DNA of 64,000 bases from Ligula intestinalis (GCA_036362985.1 JAYGXS010000002.1:94145290-94209289), one strand, 5' to 3'; positions 46,391-56,955 are shown, numbered from the stretch's first letter. Notes: generated by a model not told the origin, from the letters alone. Translations and numbers: made by a program.

Positions 46391-46394
46391 CAGG

Positions 46395-46680
46395 GGTGAG
46401 GTGGGTCAAATCCTAGCTACTGCGATCTTCAGGCAGAGTTTCTTCGGAGAGGAGAAGTCATGCAAAAGCCAGAGTGGTGGGAACACTTTATTCTGTACAG
46501 AAGGAGTGGCAGAATAGGTAGTAGGAATTGGCTGTCAGACGACCGCACAGCCGCAAGCCAGTGGACGGCGTCTGAAGTGACTAGAGCGTAGAAGATAACC
46601 GGAAACCCAACGCAAGCTTTGTTCCTGCAGCCAGGCAGGCAAGGGTGCACTCTGGTTGGTTCGAGTTCTCAAGTGGCATA
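46395..46680 (-). mobile_element. Family A LTR-like element, diverged copy
   Basis: The reverse complement has 'tgcctgaagatcgcagtagc', 'gtacagaataaagtgttcc', 'cacaggc'-type flanks and 'ggttgcggctgtgcggtcgt'-like blocks shared with 48117-48474. Its 5' border is unclear. Confidence 0.55.
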
Positions 46681-46699
46681 TGTCCACTCAACCTCGGGG

Positions 46700-47330
46700 C
46701 TGGCGTAGGTGACCGGTAGGTGTGCACTCATTCGCAGTGGTGAGCCTTCGCGTGATGATCGTGAGCGTGCAGTTGTTGTAACGGAGGCCCAGGCCGAGAT
46801 ATTACCTTGCCAAATTGTCGTAACGGAGGCCCAGGCCAAAATATTCGCCATCTAGGTGCACCTCATGTGAGCCCCCAAAGAGAGAACATGACAGGAAGTG
46901 TGCAGAAATGGAAGTCTTTGAGTGTTCTATGTACAGCAAATTTAGGGAACCAAAGGTATGCCAACGATGTCCCTTGAGCCAATAAGATTCTCTCATGAGG
47001 TAGTGGCCATTCCCATTGGCTATTTGCTCAGTGAGTGAATGTAGCTAGGAATTCAAATTATCGATTGATTGTCTAGCTCGACGTGTTAGGACGCGCATAG
47101 GCCGATCGATAGCCTATTGTGGACGTGGCTATGGTTTGCAAACCACCGCTTGCGAAGGCTGTTGTAAGGCCGCCCTAATAGGAGTGAGTCACCACAAATG
47201 CACCGATCTAACCTCCTCTTCCTTCCCTGTAAAGTCATGTCTTTTCTAAGACTGGTGAGTCAACGGTTGATGATATGGAGCAGAGTAACCGGCATGGCGT
47301 AAATTATTCGACTTATCGCGCGTGCACAAG
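46700..47330. other. Short direct duplication, otherwise unassigned
   Basis: A ~37-bp segment containing 'gttgtaacggaggcccaggc' at 46775 is repeated as 'gtcgtaacggaggcccaggc' at 46818, spacing about 43 bp. Nothing else recognised. Confidence 0.5.
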
Positions 47331-47559
47331 CGCACACTGTAGTGTTGGCCAGTGCTTGGAAATTTTCACAATGGGATTGATGCATGACTGCGAGTGGGAC
47401 CAGGGGAAGTCCACACAGCGTCCGCGGGTTGGACGACGGTGTGTGTAGCGGGTCTGCTGCCCACCTCCCCTAAACACGTGGTCTCGTGGTGACAATCTTG
47501 GTCGTCCAGTCTCGCTCGACTTAGCACGATGGGCGATGTTCGCGTGTGACGCGCAACCT

Positions 47560-47838
47560 TACCACTCGCGCGAATGGGGCGCACATACGCACCCCAGACT
47601 GGTCAGGCCAATCAGCATCCTGAAGCTGACTCACACAATGCTCGCTCTGGGCCCCTTTAACTATTCCCGCACTTTGGATCCGGCTAGCCTCCTGGCTGGT
47701 CGTGCGCTCCTAAATCAAACCTCTTCCTGCTTATTCTGCATTCCTATTACTCTGGCCTGTACCAACTTCTTCACTCATAAGGAACCATGGTCTGAAGATC
47801 GCAGGTGCTAGCGTTTAACTCACTTAACCCCCTGCGAT
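47560..47838 (+). mobile_element. Family A LTR-like element, diverged copy
   Basis: Has 'ggtcaggccaatcagca' (CCAAT), 'ggtctgaagatcgcaggtgc' and the terminal 'cccctgcgat' at 47829. A TGTAGTG start exists at 47338 and may be the true 5' end. Confidence 0.5.
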
Positions 47839-48116
47839 ACGTGCATGAACTTGCGTGGTAGTTTAGCGACTGTTTCTGCGTCTGTGCACATGACCAAATA
47901 GGACCATGTGGAGGTGGATGCAGACTAGGCGAATAAAGAGTGTTTTGCTTAACGGTATTTTTCTCCCTAAATAGTCCGCACTCTACATGCGCTGGACTGA
48001 CATTGTGGCGGCATGTGGACAGGCCGGGCATAATTTGAGATGCGCACCCATAACAAATGTCGCACATCGGGGGGGGCTGGTTCGCGTAAGTGCAGACCCA
48101 TGTCGCGCCAGCCATC

Positions 48117-48474
48117 TGTGCCTAGCTCCACACGAAGCGTACTTGTGAACGTTTGTCGTGACTAGCTCCAGTCGAACGCACACTTGCGAACGCTTGCTGC
48201 TTCCGGCCTCTGGAACAGCCAATCACAGATCGACTTACAGAGGACCTCATGTGACGACTGCAATGCAGGCATCAATTCAGACGCCATCCGTGGGGTTGCG
48301 GTTGTGCGGTCGTCTGACAGTCAATTTCCTTGGGCCTATTCTCTACTTCCTTCTTTACAGAATAAATTCTTTCTACCACCTCGGCCCCTATGACTTCCCT
48401 CCTCCTAAGAAACCGGGCCTGAAAATCGAAGTTGCTAGGGTTTAACTTACCTAACCCCTGCAACACCCTCTTCT
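48117..48474 (+). mobile_element. Family A LTR-like element
   Basis: Starts TGTGCCTAGCTCCACACGAA and ends CCCCTGCAAC, with 'cagccaatcacagatcg' (CCAAT) and 'ttacagaataaattctttc' (AATAAA). The left flank 'gcgccagccatc' and right flank 'accctcttctg' match the unoccupied site at 53368. Confidence 0.68.
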
Positions 48475-48700
48475 GTCTCCAGTTTTCCTGATTTAGTCAT
48501 GTCACAGGCTCAAATTGGGAGAGGAGGATGAGAGAGAGAGAGGTAGATGCTTTGAAAGTATACTGTTACTACAAATTAATTGACGCTCAGATCACCGCCC
48601 TTGTGCCAACTTTCGTATGGTGTATTTTGTGGACATCATGAGAATCGATGGTCTAACTGCCAGTTTCGTTATAGCGTTACAATGGATTTGCAGGTAGTCA
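48475..48700 (+). repeat. Dispersed repeat F, copy 3
   Basis: 'gagagagagaggtagatgct', 'gtatactgttactacaa' and 'gtggacatcatgagaatcga' then 'tggtctaactgcc' follow the family order. Confidence 0.5.
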
Positions 48701-49630
48701 ACCAGGCCGATACTGAATACATTGTACGCATTGATTTAAATACCTTGTTTTGCATGGTAGCCTGCCTGATGATGCACGGATAGGCTGTTGGCTTCTCGGT
48801 CAAGCTTTGTGAAGAATCACACATGCTCCTACGAGGAAGTTGAAGTGTGGTTGACGGGACAAGATTCTATTTTTTGGCACATTTAAAACACCTTGGCTCT
48901 ACTAAAAACACGACCTATATCCACAATGTCTGAAGGATGACTTGACAATTTTCAGGGGCTGCAGCTTTGCGCTGCGTTCTGGCTAACAAAATCGGAAGAA
49001 AATGGCTTGAAGCAGTCTGAATATGGCTTGTTAGTCCACACCCCCAAAGATAAGTTTCAATACTTCAGCAACGTAGAACAGCCGCTTCCGTCTTATTCAG
49101 TGATGCTGGTAATTGCCCTGTGTGTCTGAGGTTTCTGACTGGGCCGAGCTGAGACAGAGCGATACTGCTTCCGGTGGGACAGTGCCGGTGAAGTTCTGTT
49201 GGCATGGATGGCTTTGTGTCGTTGACTTGACTTACATTCTAAATCATACAGTGACGGTTTCTGTTTGCTTCCTGGTTTTTTGCTAATGTGGCTGTGTGCG
49301 CATCAAGGGAGTTGGCTCCTGTGGTTGCGCGCGCAGATGGGTTCGCCGGCCCTGCGCCCACCCCGAATCAGCTAACTGGCTGGTTCGGACGGTGGCCTAA
49401 TGTTGGGGGTGGGGAGAAAGTGGGGTCAACGGTTCTGTAGTAACATTAAACAGCTTTTTATTTTACTCAGTTAAATATGTCTTGTAATTAATTTGGCACA
49501 CGTTTGAATAAGATGCAAAATAAGCACGTGTGCTCTTAGTTGCCAACGTCTTTGTTCTTGTTTACTACTTTGTAGCTGTTGGAATACTTCTGCCTTAGAT
49601 TCCCGGATAGATTACTGCGTATCCTCCAGT
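48701..49630. other. No recognised feature
   Basis: No gene, RNA or repeat family recognised. Confidence 0.45.
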
Positions 49631-49639
49631 TCAATGCAC

Positions 49640-49850
49640 TTTCCTCACTGTAAACACTCAGACGTGCTTAAAACTGTCACGGTGCGCTGTAAGCTGTGAC
49701 TTGAAAGGCTGCTAACTGATTGGATAACTAAGACACCGCAGTCAGCTCAGCGTGTCTTGTTGTGTGCAGTGGCTGATTGGAGGGGTGAGATTCAGACCGC
49801 AATGGCTACTTCTGAATGTGGACTTTATGATGCTCTCAGACAGCTGGGGT
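49640..49850 (+). repeat. Dispersed repeat G, diverged copy
   Basis: 'gtcacggtgcgctgtaagct', 'gagattcagaccgcaatggc' and 'gaatgtggactttatgatg' match the order in 53030-53300. Confidence 0.55.
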
Positions 49851-49912
49851 CCGAGTCAGCTGTGGTGTCACGCTTAGGGGCGACTTCGGATGCGGCAGCC
49901 ACCTTTTGCCCT

Positions 49913-50253
49913 TGTAGTGACTAGCTCCACACGAAGTGCACTTGGGAACGCTTGTCTTGAAGTGCTGTTTGTGAACGCTCGCTGTTTCCGGCCTCTCGAA
50001 CAGCCAATTACACGCCGACTCACACAGGATCTCATGTGACGACTGCCGAGCAGACAGCACTTTAGACGCCGTTCGCTGGCTTGGGGTTGTGCGGTCGTTT
50101 GGAAGTGAATTCCCTCTGACCCTTTGTCTACTTCCTTCTGTACAGAATAAACTCTTCCTACAATTCTGACCTTCCCATGACTTCGCTCCTTTCTTAAGGG
50201 ACTGGGCCTGAAGATCGCAGTTGCTAGGATTTAACTCAATTAACCTCTGTGAT
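49913..50253 (+). mobile_element. Family A LTR-like element with near-identical flanks
   Basis: Starts TGTAGTGACTAGCTCCACAC and ends AACCTCTGTGAT, flanked by GCCCT and ACCCT. CCAAT ('cagccaattacacgccg'), AATAAA ('acagaataaactcttcc') and the terminal hairpin are present. The flanks align with the empty site 'cagccatctacaccct' at 53371. Confidence 0.72.
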
Positions 50254-50440
50254 ACCCTCTCCCACGTTCTGCCTTTTTGACGCTGTCTTGCCACTGGACC
50301 CAGATGGGGGGGGGGGGAGGTTGAACAGAGAATGACATAAATGCATCGGAAGACTACTCTCACTATAATTTAGCAAAACTCGCCGTTTCTTCATCACCCC
50401 GCTGTGGAGCATATTATGACCTTTATCGAAACCGGCGTTA
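50254..50440 (+). repeat. Dispersed repeat F, copy 4
   Basis: Directly follows the family A insertion: 'ttctgcctttttgacgctgt', 'actactctcactataattta' and 'ccccgctgtggagcatatta'. Includes a 12-G run at about 50305. Confidence 0.5.
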
Positions 50441-50789
50441 GAAGTGTCATCACGCAAAGGCGATTCGACCGCACTATGCCAAGTTTGATACATTTCGTCT
50501 CCTGGGCTCTGGAATTTATAAATCAATCTAAAGTAAGCAATGGGGTTTTTCGCGGAATAACCTGGCTGTTGACAACACTGCTTGTTTAAATAGAATGTGT
50601 TTGTTGCCATAGCGAGAAAGCAAACGTCCATACACTTCGGTACAGTGCATTCATAGTTTCAGTGTTTACTTTGTTTTTTTGCATAATCCTAGTCCGTGGG
50701 ACCCGAACCACCCTGAGCCACTCCGTTCTACTGTTTTTTCTTGTTTATTTTTGTAGCTCACGGGGCGTGAACCCACACGATTTTATACC

Positions 50790-50970
50790 TACGGTCTTCT
50801 TGACCCTGTCTTCACACCGGGCCTAGCTGGCGCAGTGAAAGCTAGAGTGAGGTAGATGCTTCAAAAGTCTACTCTCAAAATACTTCAGCGAATGTCAGCG
50901 TTCCTGCACCGTCCCGCCGTGGAAACAAGCGGTCGAGCTGTCGAAATATGGTCACGCGCTAGAGTCACGA
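50790..50970 (+). repeat. Dispersed repeat F, copy 5
   Basis: 'ggtcttcttgaccctgtctt', 'gagtgaggtagatgcttca', 'agtctactctcaaaatactt' and 'ggtcgagctgtcgaaata'. Confidence 0.55.
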
Positions 50971-52060
50971 AATTTCTAATTTACTGACAGATGTAAGGAC
51001 CAGAATAATTAACTTCTACCTTTTTTACTCATGCAACTAAAATCGAACATGCGAGTCTAAGGAAGTAACTGAGAAGAAGAAGATTATATCAAGGGAACTC
51101 AAAGGCAATCTATCTAAACATCGCTCAATAAACGGATACCGATCGTATGTCTAATGAAGAATCTGCAATGGAGGTCGAAAATTCAGGCGAATAAAAATGC
51201 TGACCAAAATCTTCTTTTCTACTTTTGATCAACTCTTTTTGTTGGATCTAACCAATCTCAATGCAATGGCTATTGTTGGATATTTCGAAAAAGGCCTCCT
51301 ATTTAAAGATATTCTTATTGGGTTATACTGGTGCAATTGAAAAATAAACTTGCGCATACCGTTAACACTTAGTATATTTTAGTAGGGGCCTGCCTAGTAT
51401 ACTTTTTATTTGACGTCGTAAGTACGCGAACTACTCTACTAGTTGTTTTTTTGTTGTCGTACGGTTTGGAACTCGAAACACCACGGTAAATACGCGAATT
51501 TGATAAAGGAAGATGTCTGGAGTCAAAAGTATGTCGAATTTACTGACATAATAACTTTTCCAAAATCCTGATAGGGCTTCAAACAGACTCCGACTACTTT
51601 CATAACTAGCAGGATGACTGCGTAAAGTCGTATATGACCCGTAAATTGGTGCTGGCAAGTCCAGATGATAATTTGGAGATTAGGTCAGGTCAGGTTTATC
51701 AAGGGAAATGTAGGCAAATGCCTTTGAACTCCCCATTGGTATAGAGCAGCTATGAAATGCATTGGTACAGCAGAACATTTCTAATAAATGGAACTGAGTA
51801 GAGAGGACAGACAGTAAAAACTCCTTAGACATGGTTCGAAAATTCTAAAAGTTTGAATGCTACGTGAGGGATCTTAAGGAGAAAAACTGTCGCTCGTGAC
51901 GGGTGGAGGAGTATATGCGAGATAGGATGGCATATACTCCCTCCACCATCTGCCTCAGAGCTTGCTAATGTTCCCTCGTTACGTAAGTGCACTCCAGCCC
52001 TTTGCATCGACATCATAAAAAGCGCTTAAATTACTAATTGCTCACATTCCGCGCCCGTGA
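50971..52060. other. AT-rich stretch, nothing recognised
   Basis: No coding signal; a short direct 'aggtcaggtcagg' duplication at 51685 is the only structure seen. Confidence 0.45.
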
Positions 52061-52063
52061 TCA

Positions 52064-52606
52064 ATGAAAATTACTTTCAGAAGATAAAATGGTGAACATA
52101 CGTTTGTTTTCGATGATTCCCATCGGGCCTTCACATTGATATGGTTTAGGGAAGGGTCACCTAAAGGGTGTAAATAGTTCCATTCTAGCGCACCTGGTAG
52201 ACTCAGACCATCGGGTGGATGCCGAAGAGGCCTTCCGAGTTATCTAAAAGGTACCTTTAGGCTACTCAACATTTATTGGACAAAGTCTCTTGGCTACGGC
52301 AGAAGCGGCCGCCATCAGGCTACGCCGACCGATCCTGTGCGCTCAAAAGAACTTCGTCGCGGCGCCGCAGTTGCCATGGTCGAAAGCTGCTAATCCAACA
52401 GCCAGCAGCTTAACAGCTCAGCCGACTGCCAGTTCCCCCTAACACTAATCAGACTTTGACCCCCCATTCCCCCTATCCTGACAACAGTTCTATTTTTCTA
52501 CCAACCCGCATTCTTAATTTACTTGGTTACCATATAAATGTAAAGGCCTGATGAGAATTATCGAAAACAAACGTATGCTCGCCATTTCATCTTCTGAAAT
52601 TTTCAA
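52064..52606. mobile_element. MITE-like element with ~80-bp inverted ends
   Basis: Left end 52064-52145 and right end 52529-52606 are reverse complements: 'acatacgtttgttttcgatg' at 52098 against 'tatcgaaaacaaacgtatgc' at 52559, and 'ttcagaagataaaatgg' against 'ccatttcatcttctgaa'. The interior (about 380 bp) is non-coding. No clear target duplication was found. Confidence 0.72.
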
Positions 52607-52659
52607 TGGGAATTTTCGCAAATTTAAGAAAATTACTTTGCCTATCTTGTTTTATCTTG

Positions 52660-52745
52660 GGTTTGCAGCCACGAAGAACTGCGTCTGCATGCTATTAATG
52701 CCATTGTGTGCCGTTTTAATAAGCTTTGTTTCTCTCTCCTATTTT
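52660..52745 (+). repeat. Fragment of repeat family B 3' end
   Basis: 'agccacgaagaactgcgtct', 'gcatgctattaatgccattg' and 'gccgttttaataagct' parallel 55705-55765 and 57773-57835. Confidence 0.55.
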
Positions 52746-53029
52746 AGCCCTGCCCACGGACGCCAACCGGCAACGGAGTTTGGGTAGTGTCTATCAGTCG
52801 ATGACTGAATGGTTACCCCGTCTCAGGAGGGTGTTGGCCCAGGTTTCGTGCAGGTATGCTCTCACCCTTCTGAGATCCAACGTCTGTATGCATATGCAAT
52901 GCCGGTCCTCAGCCAACCACGGTCCCTGCGGCCTGGAAGGCGCAGGCACTTTCTCTCACTTCTGATTCCCTGTTGGTGACTGCGCTCGCGCTCCCACTGG
53001 GTTTCAGGCCCCACTGCGGGTGCCGAAAA

Positions 53030-53300
53030 GCTAGGCGATCACTATGCGGTGGAGGAGAGAGTGAGGTCGACCTCGGCGCGTTTCTCTCCTCACTATAATA
53101 AGTCAGAATGATCTGAATTTATCACGGTGCGCTAAAAGCCGTGGCTTGGAGGGTTTGCCAACTGACGGGAAAACTCGGGTCCCCACGTAGCTGCTCCTTC
53201 TGTACGCGAGTGTTTGTGCGTGCGTATGGGAGGAGAGGGAGGACTGAGAGTCAGGCTGCAATGGCTCCTTCTTAATGTGGACTTTGTGGTGACCCCGCGC
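53030..53300 (+). repeat. Dispersed repeat G, reference copy
   Basis: The best preserved copy: 'gagagagtgaggtcgacctc', 'cacggtgcgctaaaagccgt', 'ggcttggagggtttgccaac', 'gagtcaggctgcaatggctc', 'cttaatgtggactttgtgg'. Non-coding. Confidence 0.6.
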
Positions 53301-53339
53301 AGTCGGGAGCATACCTAGCGAGATGGCTGTGTCAAGTGT

Positions 53340-53490
53340 GCGCGTGTTGGGTGAATATCGCGCCAGCCATCTACACCCTCCCTCATCCCCGGTCTTACTG
53401 ACTCTGTCTTTACACCGGAAACGGTGGGAGTGGTGAGCGAGTGGGAAGATTCCCCGCGAGTCTACTTTAAATCGGGTTTTCATTCGCGGT
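53340..53490 (+). repeat. Dispersed repeat F, copy 6, carrying the unoccupied family A site
   Basis: 'tatcgcgccagccatctaca' then 'ccctccctcatccccggtct': the family A elements at 48117 and 49913 sit between these two halves in sister copies. Confidence 0.6.
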
Positions 53491-53600
53491 AGTTCGCTGC
53501 GTTGCTTCAGCTTGCTGTAGTCTTCGTACAGCTTGCCCAGCTTGCCTCACTGTCTGTTTCGGCTTGCTTCAGCATTTGCTGCGGCTTGTTGGAGCACGCG
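53490..53600 (-). repeat. Dispersed repeat I, copy 2
   Basis: Reverse complement of 21085-21200: 'gctccaacaagccgcagc', 'gcaagctgggcaagctgta', 'agcaagctgaagcaacgcag'. Confidence 0.6.
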
Positions 53601-53639
53601 ACTGCCCAGTGTCAAAATCGACAGGGGTTTAGAGGGTCG

Positions 53640-54052
53640 TGCCTGGCTGACTAGCTCGCGTCGAAGGGCACTTTCCCAAACGCTCACCGATGTGCTTTCT
53701 CGACGTCTCGATCAGCCAATCATAGTTCTCGCATCTATGAGGCGACGAATGAGGAGCTTGCACGCGTGCCCGACGCAAGTTGCCTCTCTGCACAAAATCT
53801 CCAGGCCGACCTAGCCAATGAAAGATTTCCATCTCTCTGTCTTCTGGCCTGACTACTCTAAGACCTGACTTGGGCCCGGTCAACCTACTGATCGGATGTA
53901 TCGCTCCCAAGTCAATCTATTCTCCTCTTCCGTTGTGTACACAATAAACTCTTCCATCTACTCTGGCCTTTAAAGACTTCTCTCTTCTCCACTAAGTAAC
54001 CATGGTCTGAAGATCGCAGTTGCATGGTTAGACTCATCTAACCCCCTGCGAT
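53640..54052 (+). mobile_element. Family A LTR-like element, longer copy
   Basis: 'ctgactagctcgcgtcgaag' near the start, 'gatcagccaatcatagttct' (CCAAT), 'tacacaataaactcttcc' (AATAAA at 53941), and the terminal hairpin with intact ATCGCAG (54013) and CTGCGAT (54046). Confidence 0.65.
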
Positions 54053-54167
54053 AGGGGAACCGCCAATATGCTGCCCGCTTAGAGTGTCATCTGGAAACCC
54101 ACAACTGACATGCATAATGCAATTGGAGTAACTCACTTCAGTTGACGCAACTGTGAAAAACTTCGCA

Positions 54168-54224
54168 GCCTCGCTGGAAGTCGAACCCACAGAGCAGGGA
54201 AGGCTTCTGCGCAGCCAACGAGGC
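54168..54224 (-). repeat. Truncated tRNA-like sequence
   Basis: On the - strand it begins GCCTCGT and ends GCGAGGC, a 7-bp acceptor-like stem (one G-U). Between them lies 'gtgggttcgacttcc', a T-arm with a good B box. At 57 nt it lacks a normal D arm. Its flanks match those of the tRNA-like units at 56.5-57.0 kb. Confidence 0.5.
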
Positions 54225-54392
54225 TCACCGTGCGCCGTGAATTTAATTACGCTCGGATCGATTTTACCTACCTAATTTTATCGCTCATATGGCCTCCACC
54301 ATTACGGAGCGGAAAGCTGACGGTCCAGGCAGGATTTCATAAGCAATCCTCTAGAATCCACCAGAATGCCTACTAGGCTTACTTAGTTATTA

Positions 54393-54567
54393 GGGAGGTT
54401 TGGCAGATTTGGCTAATTCAGTCGACCCAGTTGTAAAAAAATTTTCGGACTTGGCACAGCACTGGCTACGCAGAAGCCTACCCAGCTGTGTGGACTGGAC
54501 TCCCTTTTTAGGCCGTGAATTTTTCAGAATCGTGTCAACTGAATTTAGCAAATCTGCCAACCCTCCC
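54393..54567. repeat. Small foldback with ~38-bp arms
   Basis: 'gggaggtttggcagattt' (54393) and 'aaatctgccaaccctccc' (54550) are reverse complements, as are 'aattcagtcgac' and 'gtcaactgaatt'. The arm sequence is the same motif that starts the tRNA-like units at 56525 and 56824. Confidence 0.7.
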
Positions 54568-54624
54568 ATTTTGAGTGACATTGGCAGTCCCTAAACAGGG
54601 TGAGATGACCGGCTACCTGCCCCA

Positions 54625-55080
54625 GTCCTTTTTCGCACCCAATTAACCTTAGCACTGCAGTTATGCGCATAATTATTCGAGGCTGCGCACATGCACATGT
54701 AAAAATCCAGGGAAGCATCGTGTATGGTTAGTCCAGGCCCTGGCATCAGCCTATCGTCTCTTATTTGCTCTTCCGACAGACCGACTGAGAGTTGACTTAC
54801 AGTGTGCTGACTGTGTCCACAAAAGTGTTGCCATGCGGCAGCAACTGGCTTTCTATTTACTGTGGCGAAGGGGACGATTCTAACTAGTCACGCGCGTCCT
54901 CTCATTTTATGACGTCATTAAATTCTGCTAATCTAGTAATTTTTGCCTTGTTCAAATTTATTCTGGGCAAACAACGCTTCAATAATCCCTATTCACTAAT
55001 GACGGCAAGTTTCGGCGTCATGGATAAATTTCCTTGGAAAATTCGTCCAATTGGACTTCTTTCAAGCCGACGCTAACGTT
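54625..55080 (+). repeat. Repeat family B, copy 1 (recombinant)
   Basis: Left part follows the family ('cccaattaaccttagcactg', 'gaaggggacgattctaacta'). After 'cacgcgcgtcctct' it switches to 'cattttatgacgtcattaaa', which elsewhere belongs to the inverted-repeat element at 58028. Confidence 0.65.
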
Positions 55081-55790
55081 CTGACCACGTGCACTCATGA
55101 CATTCATCGCAGTGCAAATAAACAAAGACGGATAAAAATCGGTTCATAATGTGCGGAGTAGGCCAAGCGACCTGCATGTATGACAATTTGCATGCAAACG
55201 GAGGAAGAAACAAATGGCAGGTAAATTTGAAAAATCCTCCACAATGAGATGACCAGTTGCATGTCTGCGTCTTTTTTTCGCACCCAATTAGTCCTAGCAC
55301 TAGAGTAAGGTGCAAAATTATTTGAGGCTGCGCAAATGCACCTATCAAAATCCAGGGAAGAGTCGTGTCTGGTTGGTCCAGGCCTTGGCATCAGCCTATC
55401 CTCTCTTCTTTGCTCTTCCGACAGACCGACCGAGAGTTGACTTACAGTGTGCTGACTGTGCCCACAAAACGGTTGCAATGTGGCGGCTGGTTTTCTATTT
55501 ACTGTGGCGAAGGGGACGATTCTAACTAGTCACGCGCGTCCTCTAATCGGCCTTCTTCGTCAGTGCTGCACGCGTCAACAGGCATGCATGCGGACCTTGG
55601 ATGCTGCCACCACCACAAAGCCGGCATATGCCACTAATGACTCAACTTCGGCGTCCATGATCAATGAGACCCCCTTTGCCTGTTTGCTTTATTCTTAGGT
55701 GTGAAACCACGAACAACTACTTGTGCATGCTATTCATGCCAATGTGTACCGTTCTAATAAGCTGCCCGCTTGATGTGTCATTTGGAAACC
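55081..55790 (+). repeat. Repeat family B, copy 2
   Basis: ~0.7-kb unit with 'tcgcagtgcaaataaacaaa', 'cgcacccaattagtcctagc', 'ggttggtccaggccttggca', 'atgctgccaccaccacaaag' and 'ccttctaataagct'-type end. Near-identical to 57250-57850 and 58690-59215. It holds conserved ~70-codon frames on both strands, but none with a recognised motif. Confidence 0.75.
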
Positions 55791-55807
55791 CATAAATGTA
55801 TAGATTA

Positions 55808-56375
55808 AAGAGAAGATGCTGTTTCGATCACCGAAAGCATAGTTTTATTAGTCTGAACTTTCGAACTCCTACAGCAGTCCATCTTCAGAGATAGGAAACA
55901 GCAATAAATGGGCGGCTAGTTATGGCATGTGCACAATACAAAAGGTTTGAACGTGTAGAAAAAGTTATAATTGTCTGGCACCAGTAGATGCTGTCCTGCG
56001 CAGGTATCTCCAGATCCACGGCACTGATGGTTAATTGGTCCTCTCCCACTCCTACCCTATGACGTTTACGTGACTTTTTATCCTGTAAACGTTGCTTGTT
56101 TTCGTTAACGATTTTATTTCTGCAAATATTCCCACCCAACACGCCGATCTCGCCTACTTGCGCAGACTGACAAAGTCCGCAGTGGCCAATCGGCGCCCAC
56201 ACCGGACAATTAGTGATTTTCTATACGTTCAAACCTTTTGTTTTGTAGACACGCCATAACTAGCTAATCATCCTTTTGCTGTTTCCTATCCCTGAAGATG
56301 GATTCCTGTAGGAGATTGAAAGCTCAGACTTATAAAACTATGACTCCAGTAATCGACGCAGCTTCTTCTTCTCCA
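55808..56375. mobile_element. Inverted-repeat element with hammerhead-like bases in its arms
   Basis: Arms 55808-55980 and 56202-56375 are reverse complements over about 170 bp (for example 'gataggaaacagcaa' against 'ttgctgtttcctatc', 'aaggtttgaacgt' against 'acgttcaaacctt'). Each arm, read outward, gives CTGAAGA, a hairpin, then GAAAG and a TAATAAAA/TATAAAA signal. The interior has no recognised protein. Possibly an internally deleted Penelope-like element; that is inference. Confidence 0.65.
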
Positions 56376-56577
56376 TCTGTACAGCTAGCTGGGATGTGAC
56401 TCTTTCCCCAAACCCATAAATGTCACCTATATTGTAAGTGGAGTGACATAGGCAGTCGCTAAACAGGGTGAGAGCGATAAACACATTATTTTGGAAATAT
56501 AATTCCAAAATTTACATCATGAAGTTGGTTTGGCAGATTTGCTTCATTTGAGTTGACCCAAGTGTGAGAAACTCTAA

Positions 56578-56656
56578 GCGTTTGGCGGGATTTGAACCCA
56601 CGCATCAGAGAAAACCTTTGCCGGAGGCTAATGCTCTACCGCTAAGCTACAAACGC
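56578..56656 (-). tRNA. tRNA-like sequence, copy 1 (probable pseudo-tRNA or SINE head)
   Basis: Read on the - strand: a perfect 7-bp acceptor stem GCGTTTG:CAAACGC; D arm GCTTAGCGGTAGAGC, which is also a good A box; and an anticodon arm AGCCT-CCGGCAA-AGGTT with one G-U pair. A long 11-nt variable region and T arm GTGGG-TTCAAAT-CCCGC (B box) follow. The loop has C where U33 is expected, and the anticodon would be GGC (Ala). Total 79 nt. Functionality is doubtful. Confidence 0.5.
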
Positions 56657-56876
56657 CCGCTTCACGCCATGAGTTTAATCACACTTGCATCGATATTACC
56701 CGCTCAAGTTTTCGCTCATATGGAATCCACCAATACGCGAGGAAGTTGACTGCCCAAGCAGGATTTCCTAAGCAATCATCTAGAATCCACCAGAATGACT
56801 GCTAGGCTGACTTAATTATTAAGTTGGTTTGACAGATTTGCTTAATTTGAGTTGACCCAAGTGTGAAAAACTCTAA

Positions 56877-56955
56877 GCGTTTGGCGGGATTTGAACCCAC
56901 GCATCAGAGAAAGCCTTTGCCGGAGGCTAATGCTCTACCGCTAAGCTACAAACGC
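56877..56955 (-). tRNA. tRNA-like sequence, copy 2 (probable pseudo-tRNA or SINE head)
   Basis: Same as copy 1, but the anticodon stem is AGCCT:AGGCT, fully Watson-Crick. The single base difference between the copies turns a G-U into a G-C pair, so pairing is preserved. The A and B boxes are intact. Confidence 0.55.

Noticed and set aside
54009..54052. CTGAAGA followed by a stem in family A as a hammerhead
   Set aside because: The ATCGCAG/CTGCGAT stem is not followed by GAAA in any copy, so the ribozyme core is incomplete.
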